Source: Kribbella antibiotica
GTDB lineage: Bacteria > Actinomycetota > Actinomycetes > Propionibacteriales > Kribbellaceae
Direction: 5' to 3'
Length of the DNA stretch: 64,000 nt
NCBI RefSeq assembly: GCF_004349055.1
Contig: NZ_SMKX01000028.1
Span: 1 to 64,000, forward strand
Numbering within the stretch: position 1 is the first letter of the stretch; every line of letters starts with the position of its first letter. Below the pieces are notes generated by a model. That model saw only the letters and a program-made list of their open reading frames with translations. It was not told the origin of the DNA and searched no databases. The translations under genes were made by a program, and so were the position numbers. Shown piece after piece: positions 15,274-23,955 of the stretch.

Positions 15274-16476
15274 ATGACACTGTCCTATCGCCCGGTCCGC
15301 CTGGGCATCTACTCCGACACCCTGGTCCCGCGGGCCGACGGCGTGGCCGTCTCGATGGAGGCCGCCGGACGCGCACTGTGCGAGCTCGGTGTGCAGCTCG
15401 AGGTTGTCGCGCCGTACAAGTCCAAGAGCCACCAGAGTACGCTGCCGATCCGGTCGGTGCCGGGCGCTGACGCCTGGGGCCGGGACTACCGGCTGGGCAT
15501 GCTCCGGCCGACGCGGAACAAGCCGGAGTACGACGTAGTCCACGTGCACACGCTTGGTCCGGTCGGGGTGGCCGGTCTGTACACCGCCTGGCGCCGGGAC
15601 CTCCCGGTCGTGCTGACGTGGCACACCGACCTCGAGGTCTACCGCCAGCACTACGCGGAGATCCGGCTGGCGATGTGGCTTGCGGGCAAGGCCTGGCGGG
15701 CAGGTCTCGGTGCGCCGCGCGGCTACCAGAACGGGTGCACCGAGGTGCAGAACCTGTTGCGGGCGGTCGACCTGGTCATCGCACCGACCGCCAAGGTCGA
15801 GCAGCAGTTGGACGACCTCGGTTGCGAGGCGCCGACTGTCGTCCTGCCCAGTCCGACGCTTCCGATGCCCGCACCGTCCGTCTCTGTCGCCGAGATTCGG
15901 CGGCAGCTCAACCTCGGCGTACAGGACCCGATTCTGTTGTCGGTGGGCCGGTTGAGCGGTGAGAAGAACGACGAGTTGCTGCTGCAGTCGTTCGCTGAGC
16001 TGTTGAAGATCCGGCCGGACGCCTGTCTGGTCATGGTCGGCGGGTACGGCGATCGGCGGCGGGTCACGCAGCTTGTCGACCGGCTCGGCATCGGCCCGCG
16101 GGTGCGGATGCCCGGCGTACTGCCGCGGGCGGAGCTGGCTGGGTACTACCTGGCTGCGGACGCCGTGGTGATCTGCTCGATCTCGGAGACCCAGTCGCTG
16201 GTTGCGCACGAGGCTGAGGCGGCGGGCTGTCCGCTGGTGGTTGTTGACCCGTGGCTGTACCGCGGCCACGAGCGGACCCGCACGTTCGCTCCGGCCGAGC
16301 CGGTTGGGCTGGCCGCTGTCATCGGTAAGACGCTGCGGGCGCCGGACTCCACCCGGCGCTGGGCGCCGCGGTACCGGCCCGCGCCGCTGGAGCACGCGGA
16401 GAAGCTGTTGGCCCTCTACGAGGGCCTCGCATCACAACGGCCGCCTGCCCCTGGTGGGGTGGCGGCCGTCGGGTGA
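15274..16476 (+). CDS. GT4-family glycosyltransferase
   Basis: The protein has 400 residues; ATG 15274 is chosen over TTG 15220 because homology-like sequence starts at MTLSYRPVRLGIYSD. GT-B fold: N-terminal acceptor half with GIYSDTLVPRADGVAVSME and VLTWHTDLEVYRQHY, C-terminal donor half opening at ILLSVGRLSGEKND, with GVLPRAELAGYYLAAD and the ExxxxxxxE motif in SETQSLVAHEAEAAG. Closest in style to actinobacterial mannosyl- or glucosyltransferases of the PimB/MgtA type that act on glycolipids at the inner membrane face. Donor and acceptor are not readable. It follows the ferritin-like gene by about 50 bp and may be co-transcribed. Confidence 0.85.
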   Translation: MTLSYRPVRLGIYSDTLVPRADGVAVSMEAAGRALCELGVQLEVVAPYKSKSHQSTLPIRSVPGADAWGRDYRLGMLRPTRNKPEYDVVHVHTLGPVGVAGLYTAWRRDLPVVLTWHTDLEVYRQHYAEIRLAMWLAGKAWRAGLGAPRGYQNGCTEVQNLLRAVDLVIAPTAKVEQQLDDLGCEAPTVVLPSPTLPMPAPSVSVAEIRRQLNLGVQDPILLSVGRLSGEKNDELLLQSFAELLKIRPDACLVMVGGYGDRRRVTQLVDRLGIGPRVRMPGVLPRAELAGYYLAADAVVICSISETQSLVAHEAEAAGCPLVVVDPWLYRGHERTRTFAPAEPVGLAAVIGKTLRAPDSTRRWAPRYRPAPLEHAEKLLALYEGLASQRPPAPGGVAAVG

Positions 16477-16487
16477 AGCTGTTGCTG

Positions 16488-16760
16488 TCAGGCAGACCTG
16501 GGCTTGCGGGCTGCGATGACGGCGATGACGATCGCGGCACAGACGATCTGGATCAAGTACTGGATCCAGTCCGGGCCGTTGGTGTCCTTGACGCCGGCGA
16601 AGTGTGCGATCAGACCACCGATGAAGGCGCCGATACCGCCGCCGAGGATGGTCCAGCCGAGGCTGATGTTCTGCTTGCCCGGAAGTACGAGCCGCGCCAG
16701 CGGCCCGAAGATCACGCCTGCGAGCAGGCTGACGACGATCATCCAGATCCAGTAACCCAC
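16488..16760 (-). CDS. GlsB/YeaQ/YmgE-family membrane protein
   Basis: The protein has 90 residues with three membrane helices: IWMIVVSLLAGVIFGPLARL, ISLGWTILGGGIGAFIGGLI and YLIQIVCAAIVIAVIAA, ending KPRSA. The Gly-rich GWTILGGGIGAFIGG is the hallmark of the transglycosylase-associated (GlsB/YeaQ) family, small stress-linked inner-membrane proteins of unknown mechanism. AGGAGG-like sequence precedes the ATG. Confidence 0.88.
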   Translation of the reverse strand: MGYWIWMIVVSLLAGVIFGPLARLVLPGKQNISLGWTILGGGIGAFIGGLIAHFAGVKDTNGPDWIQYLIQIVCAAIVIAVIAARKPRSA

Positions 16761-16782
16761 GATTCCTCCTTGTGAGGTGACT

Positions 16783-16836
16783 GACCTGCGTCTGGGGGTG
16801 GCTCCCCGTAGCTACCAGACCACTGCGACGCAGGTC
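16783..16836. promoter_or_regulatory. 10-bp inverted repeat upstream of the GlsB-type gene
   Basis: GACCTGCGTC and its exact complement are 34 nt apart, starting 22 bp before the GlsB-type ATG. It might be a leader hairpin in that mRNA or a pair of operator half-sites. Confidence 0.35.
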
Positions 16837-16874
16837 CCACCGCACATGGTGCCCAGGAACCCCGATTCCGGAAC

Positions 16875-16898
16875 CCGGACACGCAGAGACGTGTCCGG
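16875..16898 (-). terminator. Hairpin downstream of the DUF3107 gene
   Basis: CCGGACACG-N6-CGTGTCCGG lies 7 nt after the DUF3107 stop. There is no clear U tract; actinobacterial terminators often lack one. Confidence 0.6.
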
Positions 16899-16905
16899 AA
16901 CGCGA

Positions 16906-17133
16906 TCAGATCGCGCCGAAACCGACCTTACGCACCGATGGCTCACCGATCTCGACATAGGCGAGCCGGTCGGCCGGGACCAGCACCTTGCGGCCCTTGT
17001 CGTCGGTCAGCTCCAGCAGGTTGCTCTTGCCGCTGAGCGCGTTCGCCACCTGCTCCTGTACCTCGTCCGGGCTCTGCTCACTTTCGAGCACCAACTCGCG
17101 ATTGACGTGTTGCACGCCGATCTTGACCTCCAC
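16906..17133 (-). CDS. DUF3107 small protein (TB9.4-like)
   Basis: The protein has 75 residues from GTG 17133, seven nt after GGAGGG. The sequence opens VEVKIGVQHVNRELVLESEQ and continues with SPDEVQEQV and VPADRLAYVEIGE, the DUF3107 pattern seen throughout Actinobacteria (Rv3208A/TB9.4 in M. tuberculosis). Function unknown. It sits beside a TetR gene in the same orientation relationship as Rv3208-Rv3208A. The longer reading to 17226 adds an arginine-rich stretch without similarity. Confidence 0.85.
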   Translation of the reverse strand: MEVKIGVQHVNRELVLESEQSPDEVQEQVANALSGKSNLLELTDDKGRKVLVPADRLAYVEIGEPSVRKVGFGAI

Positions 17134-17248
17134 GAAACCCTCCGGGCACGCTCCGACCGGCGGCTCTCGCCGGTGACACTTCGAGCCTATCCGCTGGCGG
17201 CCGTGAGCTCTCACCCGTCCGCCCAAAGCAGAACCGTGGCGGAGTGGA

Positions 17249-17881
17249 CTACACGTCGGTGCGCGGGAACCCTCGGATGCCGCGCCAGGCCAGCGAGGCG
17301 ACCAGGTCGGCGGCCTGCTCCTGCGGCAGCGAGCTCTGGTCCGACGAGGCCAGCCAGTAACGGGCGCTCACCTGTGCCTGACCGACCAGGCTGACGGCCA
17401 GCACCATCGACTGCTCCCGGTTCAGCCCGGCGTCCGCGCTGATCACCTCGGAGACCGCCTCGGCGCAGGCGATGGTGACGCGGTCGACGCGCTCGCGGAC
17501 GGCCGGCTCGTTGGTCAGATCCGACTCGAAGACCAGCCGGAAGGCGCCCTGGGCGTTCGCCACGTACTCGTAGAACGCATGCACGGTCGCCGCAACCCGC
17601 AGCTTGTTGTCGTCCGTCGACTTCAGTGCTTCGTGCACCGAGGCGACGATCGCTTCGCAGGAGGTGTCCAGCAGCGCGAGGTACAGCTCCAGCTTGCCCG
17701 GGAAGTGCTGGTACAGGACGGGCTTGGAGACGCCTGCGCGCTCGGCGATGTCATCCATCGCGGCGGCGTGGTACCCGTTCGCGACGAAGACCTCCTGAGC
17801 CGCCTCGAGCAGTTGCGCGCGGCGGGCCAGCCGGGGCAGGCGGCTGCCGCGTTTCGGTGCGGTCTCCGGTGTCGTCGACAC
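17249..17881 (-). CDS. TetR-family transcriptional regulator
   Basis: The protein has 210 residues from GTG 17881, just after AAGGAGC; the frame runs further upstream but overlaps a low-complexity intergenic segment. The N-terminal helix-turn-helix is MDDIAERAGVSKPVLYQHF (about 43-61) followed by PGKLELYLALLD. The C-terminal ligand domain contains FYEYVANAQGAFRLVFESDL. This is the actinobacterial TetR conserved next to DUF3107 (Rv3208 position). Ligand unknown. Confidence 0.9.
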   Translation of the reverse strand: MSTTPETAPKRGSRLPRLARRAQLLEAAQEVFVANGYHAAAMDDIAERAGVSKPVLYQHFPGKLELYLALLDTSCEAIVASVHEALKSTDDNKLRVAATVHAFYEYVANAQGAFRLVFESDLTNEPAVRERVDRVTIACAEAVSEVISADAGLNREQSMVLAVSLVGQAQVSARYWLASSDQSSLPQEQAADLVASLAWRGIRGFPRTDV

Positions 17882-17993
17882 GTCGGCTCCTTCGGTGGTG
17901 CGGCACCGGCGGCAGGTCGCGCCGCCGGGTCGTAGCCCGAATCCTACCCACCGGTCCTCCCGGTCAGTAGCTTCCCCGCCGCCGGAGCGCTGA

Positions 17994-18920
17994 TTACGAC
18001 GGCAGTGGGCGCGGATCGTCGTACAGGTCGGCCAGCACGTCGCCGTACTCCTCGATGCGGGCCAGGACCTCGTGCGGGAGGAACTTGAGCTCCTCCGGAC
18101 TGGTTGTCGCGGCCACCTCGTCCCAGTCGATCGGGGTGGACACCCGCGGCTCCTCGGCGCCCCGCAGCGAGTACGGCGCCAGCGTGGTCTTCGCACTGGC
18201 GTTCTGGCTCCAGTCGATGAACACCTTGTTCGGCCGGAGCGCCTTGGTCATGTTCGCCGTCACGTCCTCAGGCAGTGCGGCAGCCAGCTGCTCCGCCAAC
18301 TGCTTGGCGAAGTCACTGGTACGGCGTGACGACGTCGGCTCGATCGGCACATACAGATGCATGCCCTTGTTGCCAGAGGTCTTCGGCCACCCCTCCAGCC
18401 GGTAGTGCCCCAGTAGCTCCCGCAACGCCAGCGCGACATCGCAGCACTCCACTATGGTCGCGCCAGGCCCCGGATCGAGGTCGAAAACGATCAGATCCGC
18501 CTGCGGATCGCTCCCGTGCTCCGACAACCCAATCCGCCACTGCGGCACATGCAGCTCCAGCGCAGCCAGATTCGCAAGCCACACCACAGTCTGTACGTCG
18601 TCCGCCACCACGAACTCGGCCTCATCGCGCCCCGTCGAACTACCCGGCGTCGGCAAAGTCTCGGTCCGCACCCAATCCGGCGTACCGCGAGGTGCGTTCT
18701 TCTCGAAGAAGTACGCCGCCTCAGTGCCGTCCGGCCACCGCTTCCGAGTCAACGGCCGATCCGACAAATGCGGCAGCAGCAGTGCGGCCACCTGGTGGTA
18801 GTAGTCGATCACCTCGGCCTTCGTGAACCCGCTCTGCGGATACAACACCTTGCTGAGGTTCGTGAGCTTCAACGTCTGCCCGTCGACCTCGGTAGTCACC
18901 TGCTGCGCGCCGGCTGCCAT
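17994..18920 (-). CDS. LigD-type polymerase (stand-alone primase/polymerase domain)
   Basis: The protein has 308 residues from ATG 18920. It covers the whole archaeo-eukaryotic-primase-type LigD polymerase domain: LTNLSKVLYPQSGFTKAEV near the start, metal-binding aspartates D147 and D149 in IVFDLDPGPGA, the SGNKGMHLYVP motif, and RPNKVFIDWSQNA with the third acidic residue. Such enzymes add ribo- or deoxynucleotides at DNA breaks or gaps. No ligase, nuclease or Ku gene is adjacent, so it is a free-standing form that may serve end joining or gap filling with partners elsewhere. The in-frame extension to 19208 runs into the inverted repeat and is not coding. Confidence 0.92.
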   Translation of the reverse strand: MAAGAQQVTTEVDGQTLKLTNLSKVLYPQSGFTKAEVIDYYHQVAALLLPHLSDRPLTRKRWPDGTEAAYFFEKNAPRGTPDWVRTETLPTPGSSTGRDEAEFVVADDVQTVVWLANLAALELHVPQWRIGLSEHGSDPQADLIVFDLDPGPGATIVECCDVALALRELLGHYRLEGWPKTSGNKGMHLYVPIEPTSSRRTSDFAKQLAEQLAAALPEDVTANMTKALRPNKVFIDWSQNASAKTTLAPYSLRGAEEPRVSTPIDWDEVAATTSPEELKFLPHEVLARIEEYGDVLADLYDDPRPLPS

Positions 18921-18957
18921 GCCTCCCAGTCTCCACCCAATGTGTGTGGAAACGCCT

Positions 18958-19583
18958 GGTTGCTCGCCGCACCGGACAGGCCGGACACGTTGCTTGTGGC
19001 TGGTCGCCGCGGCGGCCGCGTTACATAAAGAGCTTGGCTGGGGCCAGTGGCTGGTTGAGGTACTGGCGAGGACGGCGGCCGCGTGCCCGCTGCTTGAGGT
19101 GCCCGCTATGGCTGAGGCCCAAAATCTCCGCTGAGTGGAAACTCCTGTGCGCCATTTGCAAAGAATGTTCCACCCAACGGCCCCGGGCGCCGCGGGGTGA
19201 GCCGACAACCGGGGGCTTGAACAAGAAACGGTGGGCGGGAACAGGTAATTACTTGTTCAAGCCCACCACCCAGCCCACAAGCCCCCGACAAGTGGACGGG
19301 CAGGCGGCGAAAAGCACCCCCAACAAGGTGGACCGGTCAGCCGGGCGCGGCAGGACCCCAGCCCTCCTTGCCAGCGCTTTTCACCACAGCGGCGGGTCAC
19401 TTTCCAGGCCTGCCCGCTACCGGCCGCAACCATAGCGAGCACCTCAATCGGCGGTCACGCGATCGCTGACCTCGCCAGTACCTCAGCCACCCACCGGCCC
19501 CAGCCAAGCTCTTTATGTAACGCGGCCGCCGCGGCGACCAGCCACAAGCAACGTGTCCGGCTTGTCCGGAGCGGCGATCAACC
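18958..19583. repeat. Long inverted repeat (163-bp arms) in a gene-free region
   Basis: Arms 18958-19120 and 19421-19583 align without gaps as reverse complements at about 90% identity, with a perfect 65-bp core (18981-19045 against 19496-19560). The 300-bp spacer holds a 13-bp inverted repeat. The left arm begins 37 bp upstream of the LigD-Pol start, so that promoter may lie in the repeat. No transposase, clear target duplication or convincing ORF is present. It could be a MITE-like or satellite element or a cruciform or RNA-forming structure. The region 18921-19715 holds no gene I can support. Confidence 0.85.
19213..19264. repeat. 13-bp inverted repeat inside the spacer
   Basis: GGGCTTGAACAAG (19213-19225) and CTTGTTCAAGCCC (19252-19264), 26 nt apart, form a perfect stem near the centre of the larger inverted repeat. 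Confidence 0.7.
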
Positions 19584-19634
19584 ACTCACCCGCCGTACCG
19601 CAGCGAAGCCATCCACCCCCTTGCCCCCTGAGTC

Positions 19635-19673
19635 GGGGGGTTGCCCACTGAGATTCTCAGTGGGCAACCCCCC
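19635..19673 (-). terminator. Very strong hairpin downstream of the MmpS-like gene
   Basis: GGGGGGTTGCCCACTGAGA and its exact complement are separated by one base, so 17 or more pairs form with a tiny loop. It lies 43 nt after the MmpS-like stop on the minus strand. It has no U tract but is a plausible bidirectional terminator, also shielding the inverted-repeat region. Confidence 0.65.
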
Positions 19674-19715
19674 AGCTGAAGGGATATCCCCTGAGCTGGC
19701 GGCCTGGGGAGGGGG

Positions 19716-20126
19716 TCAGGGCAGATGCGTGCAGCTGGCGCTGAGGCCGGTCCCGGGCGCCGACTCCGAGCTCTCGACAAGCGCACCGTCCAGCCAGATC
19801 TCGCAGCGGACCGAGCCATCGTCTTCGAGTTGCTGGAGAGCGCTGACCGACAGCACCTGCGCACTGCCCTTTGTCTTGAGCTTGGAGCTTTCCCACGGCA
19901 GCGATGCGTACTTCAGCTCGACGGAGTCGCGGTGGCCGTCGCGGACATACCGGATGTCGGGGCGATCCGCCGTACCGGTGATTTTGTAGACGACCTCGTG
20001 GGTCTCCTGGCCGGCCACGAGCATCCGGACACCGGTGTAGCCGAGGAGGAAGAGCTGGAACGCCGGGTAGGCGAGGACCACCACGAGCAGCACGATCAGT
20101 AGTGGTTTGGGGACCCTGCGCTTCAT
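19716..20126 (-). CDS. MmpS-like membrane-anchored protein
   Basis: The protein has 136 residues from ATG 20126 (MKRRVPKPLL); 12 upstream residues to 20162 are dropped because they run into the divergent gene. One N-terminal membrane helix (PLLIVLLVVVLAYPAFQLFL) is followed by an extracytoplasmic beta-rich domain with HEVVYKITGTADRPDIRYV, SLPWESSKL and a Cys pair (VRCEIW, SASCTHLP). This matches the MmpS accessory-protein pattern (Mycobact_memb) in which the domain sits outside and assists an MmpL transporter. No MmpL is adjacent; the MMPL gene of this window is 38 kb away. Divergent from the next hydrolase by 34 bp. Confidence 0.75.
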   Translation of the reverse strand: MKRRVPKPLLIVLLVVVLAYPAFQLFLLGYTGVRMLVAGQETHEVVYKITGTADRPDIRYVRDGHRDSVELKYASLPWESSKLKTKGSAQVLSVSALQQLEDDGSVRCEIWLDGALVESSESAPGTGLSASCTHLP

Positions 20127-20160
20127 GGGTCGCCAGTGTTCCGGCCGACGGGGTCCTACC

Positions 20161-21081
20161 ATGGGATTTGTGGAGAGTTACGGGGCAGTAACCGGCGCTG
20201 ACGTGCCGTTGGCGACACAGGAATGGCCGGCCCGTCAGGTGCCGGTCGCAGGCGTGGACCTGCTGGTCAGAGACGTGCCGGCGGCGGCGGAGCTTCCGCC
20301 TGCGCTGTATGTGCACGGTCTGGGCGGCTCGTCGTTGAACTGGACTGCGCTGGGACTACTGCTGAACGACACCGTGCGGGGGATCGCTCCTGATCTCCCC
20401 GGGTTCGGGCGGACCCCGCTGGCCGGACCGGCCGGTATCTCGGAACAGGCCGACGTACTGGTCGAGTTGTTGGAGGGGCAGTTCGATCAGCCGGCGCACG
20501 TCTTCGGTAACTCGATGGGTGGCGCCGCATCGGTCGCACTGGCGGCCAGGCGCCCTGATCTAGTCGCATCACTGACGCTGGTGTCACCTGCGCTCCCGCA
20601 TCCGCGGATGTCGGCCAGTGCCTTGTGGTTCGCCGCGCTGGCGACGCCGCGACTCGGACCGGTGGTGCTGCAGCGGACTCAGCGGCTGCCGTTCGACCGG
20701 CGCTTCCAGGCGTCGCTGTCGATGGTTTTCGGGGACCCGCTGACACTGCCGCCGGAGGTGCGCGCCAACTACGAGGCTGAGCTGCACCGGCGGGACACTG
20801 ATCCCTGGAACATGCAGGCGACCACAGACGCGGCCAAGAGCATCCTGCGCTCGTCGCTGACCCCGCCGCGCCGGTCACTCTGGGCGGACGCCGCAAGCGT
20901 CAAGTGCCCAGTGCTCCTCGTGTACGGCGGCCGCGACCGACTGGTTGATGCGCGGATCCGGACGAAGGCGCAGCGCACGTTCCCGGATGCCCGGTTGCTC
21001 TACCTGCCGAAGTCCGGTCATGTGGCTCAGATGGAACACCCGGAACAAGTGGCTGCCGCCTTCCGCGATCTCATCGCGTAA
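20161..21081 (+). CDS. Alpha/beta hydrolase
   Basis: The protein has 306 residues from ATG 20161. Motifs in order: oxyanion YVHGLGGSSLNW (about 55), PGFGRTPL, nucleophile elbow GNSMGGAASVALA (Ser about 121), acid in YGGRDRLVDARI, and histidine in KSGHVAQMEHPEQV. No signal peptide, so cytoplasmic. The arrangement is that of broad alpha/beta-fold esterases or C-C hydrolases; the substrate cannot be read. Confidence 0.87.
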   Translation: MGFVESYGAVTGADVPLATQEWPARQVPVAGVDLLVRDVPAAAELPPALYVHGLGGSSLNWTALGLLLNDTVRGIAPDLPGFGRTPLAGPAGISEQADVLVELLEGQFDQPAHVFGNSMGGAASVALAARRPDLVASLTLVSPALPHPRMSASALWFAALATPRLGPVVLQRTQRLPFDRRFQASLSMVFGDPLTLPPEVRANYEAELHRRDTDPWNMQATTDAAKSILRSSLTPPRRSLWADAASVKCPVLLVYGGRDRLVDARIRTKAQRTFPDARLLYLPKSGHVAQMEHPEQVAAAFRDLIA

Positions 21082-21125
21082 CTGAGTCAATTCTGAAATC
21101 TGAACGAGCGCAGTAAATGACTCAA

Positions 21126-21176
21126 CCTTTCGTTCGGCCGGGCTATCTCATGGAGAGCTGGTCCGTCGACGAGAGG
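21126..21176 (+). promoter_or_regulatory. Leader hairpin that may hide the ribosome-binding site
   Basis: CCTTTCGT (21126-21133) can pair with ACGAGAGG (21169-21176, one G-U), which contains the Shine-Dalgarno GAGAGGA of the GTG start at 21184. The paralogue downstream has the same arrangement. Confidence 0.4.
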
Positions 21177-21183
21177 AAGACCT

Positions 21184-23901
21184 GTGCGGGTTCGCGGCAG
21201 TTTGGTTCTGGGCATGGCTGTGCTGCTGGCGGTCGCCCCGCTGACGGCACAGGCCGCCACTCCGGAGGTCCCATCGGTTGCGACAAGCAACAAGTGGGAC
21301 GTGCGGCAGGTGCCGGCCGGCTACCGGGTCACACTCCGGCTGGACGAGCCGGTGCCGGTCCGCGCGGCCATGCCGCTGCTGGCAGTGAACGGGATACCGG
21401 TCGGTGTCGCCCGGCAGTCTGCGGACGGACGGACGCTGACACTCATCACCAGCGACAGGACCGCTGCCAGCGCGCACGACGTCCAGCTGGTCTGGCCGGG
21501 CGACGTCAGCAACGCCGGTGTGAGCGCCCGCGCGCAGGCCGGCGGGCCGACGGACGCCTACTGGCTGAAGGCGCGTAAGGGCCCACTGCTCAAGGAGGAC
21601 CCGGGCAAGTCCGGCAAGTACAAGGTCGAGACCTCTGAGTACAACCTGGGTGACGAGGCTGTCTTCCTGCCCGGCCTCGGCCAGAAGTCCGAAGTGCTCG
21701 GCAAGGTGTACGCACCGGTCGGTGCGGTCGGCCAGCGACCGCTGGTGGTCTTCCTGCACGGCCGCCACGAGTCCTGCTACGGCGAGGGCGTCGGCGACAA
21801 GCCATGGCCGTGCCCGAAGGGCGCCAAGCCGGTCCCCAGCTACCGCGGCTACGACGGCCCGGCCAAGGCACTCGCGAGCAACGGCTACCAGGTCGTCTCG
21901 ATCAGCTCGAACTCCATCAACGCCTACGACTACGACGCGAGCGACGGCGGTGCGCAAGCGCGGGCCGAGCTGATCCTGCACCACCTGTCCTTGTGGAAGA
22001 AGTGGTCGACGGCCGGCGGGGGACCGTTCGGCACCAAGTACGTCGGCAAGGTGGACCTGCAGAACGTCGGTCTGATGGGTCACTCCCGTGGAGGCGAGGG
22101 TGTCGCCCGAGCCGCAGTGGTGAACGCGGACCGCGGTGGCCAGTACGGCATCCGCGCCGTGCTGCCGCTCGCACCAGTCGACTTCGCCCGCTCGTCGGTC
22201 CCGGGCGTCGCCATGAGCGTCCTGCTCCCGTACTGCGACGGTGACGTGTCCGACCTGCAGGGCCAGAAGTTCTACGACGACACGAGGCTCTCCGTCACTG
22301 GTGACGGCGCAGCCCGCTCCACCGTCACCGTGCTTGGGGCGAACCACAACTTCTTCAACACCGAGTGGACGCCGGGGCAGTCCGTAGCGCCGTCCGCCGA
22401 CGACTGGGGTGGCGAGGGCAACACTGCGCCGTGCAGCTCCGGCTACGCGGGCCGGTTGAAGGCCAAGGAGCAGCAGGCGGTCGGAACGGCCTACGTGGCG
22501 GGGTTCTTCCGGCTGCAGCTCGGCCACGAGAAGCAGCTCCTGCCGCTGTTCGACGGCTCTGACGCGCGCGCGGCTTCTGCTGGGAAGGCTGTGGTGCGTG
22601 TGGTCGCCCAGGCGCCACTGGCCTCGCGGCGAGACGTCACTGCCTTCGACAAGGCGCTAGCGAAGGGCGCTGTCACAGGCAAGGCCACTGCGGCGGTCTG
22701 CATCGGCGAGACCGGCAAGGGCGCATGTCTGACGACCGATGGCTCCGGAGACGCACCGCACTGGGACGGCGCGGCGTACGTATCGGCCGCACCGACGCTT
22801 GCGGTCACCAGGCTCTCCTGGACCGGCAAGACCGGAGCAGTGCGACTCAACCTGCCGGCCGCTCAGCGTGACGTCCGCCGGTACGCCGCTCTGTCGTTCC
22901 GTGCGGCTCCGGACCCGGCCAGTACGCCGACCACCGACCTGACGGTTCGCGTGCTCGACGGTCGCGGGCGAGCGGCCGCCGTACCGGTGTCTGCTGTGAG
23001 CGATGCCCTGGTGCGGATGCCCGGCAACAAGTCCGCGGGGCTGCCGAAGAACCTGCTGCGGACAGTGCGGATCCCTCTGTCGTCGCTCAAGGGCGTCAAC
23101 CTGCGTGATGTTCGGGCGATCGAGCTGCGGACAGACCGGGTCGCGAAGGGTGCGGCGTACGTGAGTGACCTGGCCTTCTCGTCGCCGGGCGTTGGTTCGT
23201 CGGCGCCAGCCGTGACGCTGCCGAAGGTGTCCGTGGCCGACGTCACAACGAAGGAAGGCAACAAGGGCACCAACTACGCAGACTTCGTGGTGCGGCTGTC
23301 CCGGCCGGCCACTCGGCCCGTGACGGTCTTCGCCCAGACGACCCTGCCGTACGAGGACGTGATGCTGGTGCAGGATGTCGCGCAGGCCGTGGTCTTCAAG
23401 CCCGGACAGGTCCGGCAGCTCGTCCGGGTACCGATCAAGTCGAACACCCGGGACACCTTCGACACTAAGTTCTCGCTGGCGATCGCCGTACCGAAGGAGG
23501 CCTTGCTGGCCAGGTCCTTCGCCCAAGGCCTGGTGCTCGACGACGATCCGTCGCCGAAGCTCATCCTCGGAAACCTCACCACGACCGAGGGCAAGGGGGA
23601 GGTCACCTTCCCGGTCCGGCTGTCGGCGCTCAGCGACAAACACATCGGTTTCGGCGGTGTCTGGAAGGACGGGACGGCGATCCTCGGTCCTGACTACCGC
23701 GGCCAGTACGACCCGCCGGAGCACACGCTGGTGGGTGGTATCGAGTCCGGCAAGCTCGCCGGTGAGCTGATCGTCCAGGCGATCGACGACAAGGTCAAGG
23801 AACCTACCGAGACCTTCACCGCGGTGCTCGACGAGGTCGTCGGGATCGACGGGATCAAGCTGCCGGTGACCGCGACCGGGACCGTCCTAGACAACGACTG
23901 A
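21184..23901 (+). CDS. Large secreted alpha/beta hydrolase with Calx-beta-like tail (copy 1)
   Basis: The protein has 905 residues; GTG start after GAGAGGA. Signal peptide about 1-25. An N-terminal beta domain of about 110 residues leads to YNLGDEAVFLPGLGQKSEV and an alpha/beta-hydrolase domain: VVFLHGRHESCYG, NVGLMGHSRGGEGVARAA with nucleophile S301, LPYCDGDVSDLQG (probable acid) and VLGANHNFFNTEW (probable His). A middle beta domain (about 530-675) and two tail modules starting SVADVTTKEGNKG and LGNLTTTEGKGEV resemble Calx-beta repeats and end in AVLDEVVG ... LDND. The fold suggests extracellular hydrolysis of esters, perhaps polyesters or lipids; substrate unknown. Tandem paralogue follows after 110 bp. 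Confidence 0.85.
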   Translation: MRVRGSLVLGMAVLLAVAPLTAQAATPEVPSVATSNKWDVRQVPAGYRVTLRLDEPVPVRAAMPLLAVNGIPVGVARQSADGRTLTLITSDRTAASAHDVQLVWPGDVSNAGVSARAQAGGPTDAYWLKARKGPLLKEDPGKSGKYKVETSEYNLGDEAVFLPGLGQKSEVLGKVYAPVGAVGQRPLVVFLHGRHESCYGEGVGDKPWPCPKGAKPVPSYRGYDGPAKALASNGYQVVSISSNSINAYDYDASDGGAQARAELILHHLSLWKKWSTAGGGPFGTKYVGKVDLQNVGLMGHSRGGEGVARAAVVNADRGGQYGIRAVLPLAPVDFARSSVPGVAMSVLLPYCDGDVSDLQGQKFYDDTRLSVTGDGAARSTVTVLGANHNFFNTEWTPGQSVAPSADDWGGEGNTAPCSSGYAGRLKAKEQQAVGTAYVAGFFRLQLGHEKQLLPLFDGSDARAASAGKAVVRVVAQAPLASRRDVTAFDKALAKGAVTGKATAAVCIGETGKGACLTTDGSGDAPHWDGAAYVSAAPTLAVTRLSWTGKTGAVRLNLPAAQRDVRRYAALSFRAAPDPASTPTTDLTVRVLDGRGRAAAVPVSAVSDALVRMPGNKSAGLPKNLLRTVRIPLSSLKGVNLRDVRAIELRTDRVAKGAAYVSDLAFSSPGVGSSAPAVTLPKVSVADVTTKEGNKGTNYADFVVRLSRPATRPVTVFAQTTLPYEDVMLVQDVAQAVVFKPGQVRQLVRVPIKSNTRDTFDTKFSLAIAVPKEALLARSFAQGLVLDDDPSPKLILGNLTTTEGKGEVTFPVRLSALSDKHIGFGGVWKDGTAILGPDYRGQYDPPEHTLVGGIESGKLAGELIVQAIDDKVKEPTETFTAVLDEVVGIDGIKLPVTATGTVLDND

Positions 23902-23955
23902 GTCGAAGCTGTCGCAGGACTGAGATGTGATCGAGCGGCTGGTCAGGTCAACTTT

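Noticed and set aside
18944-19585. Two opposing small ORFs with similar translations (GQAGHVACGWSPRRPRYIKS)
   Set aside because: The similarity comes from the DNA inverted repeat; there is no ribosome-binding site or protein-like composition.
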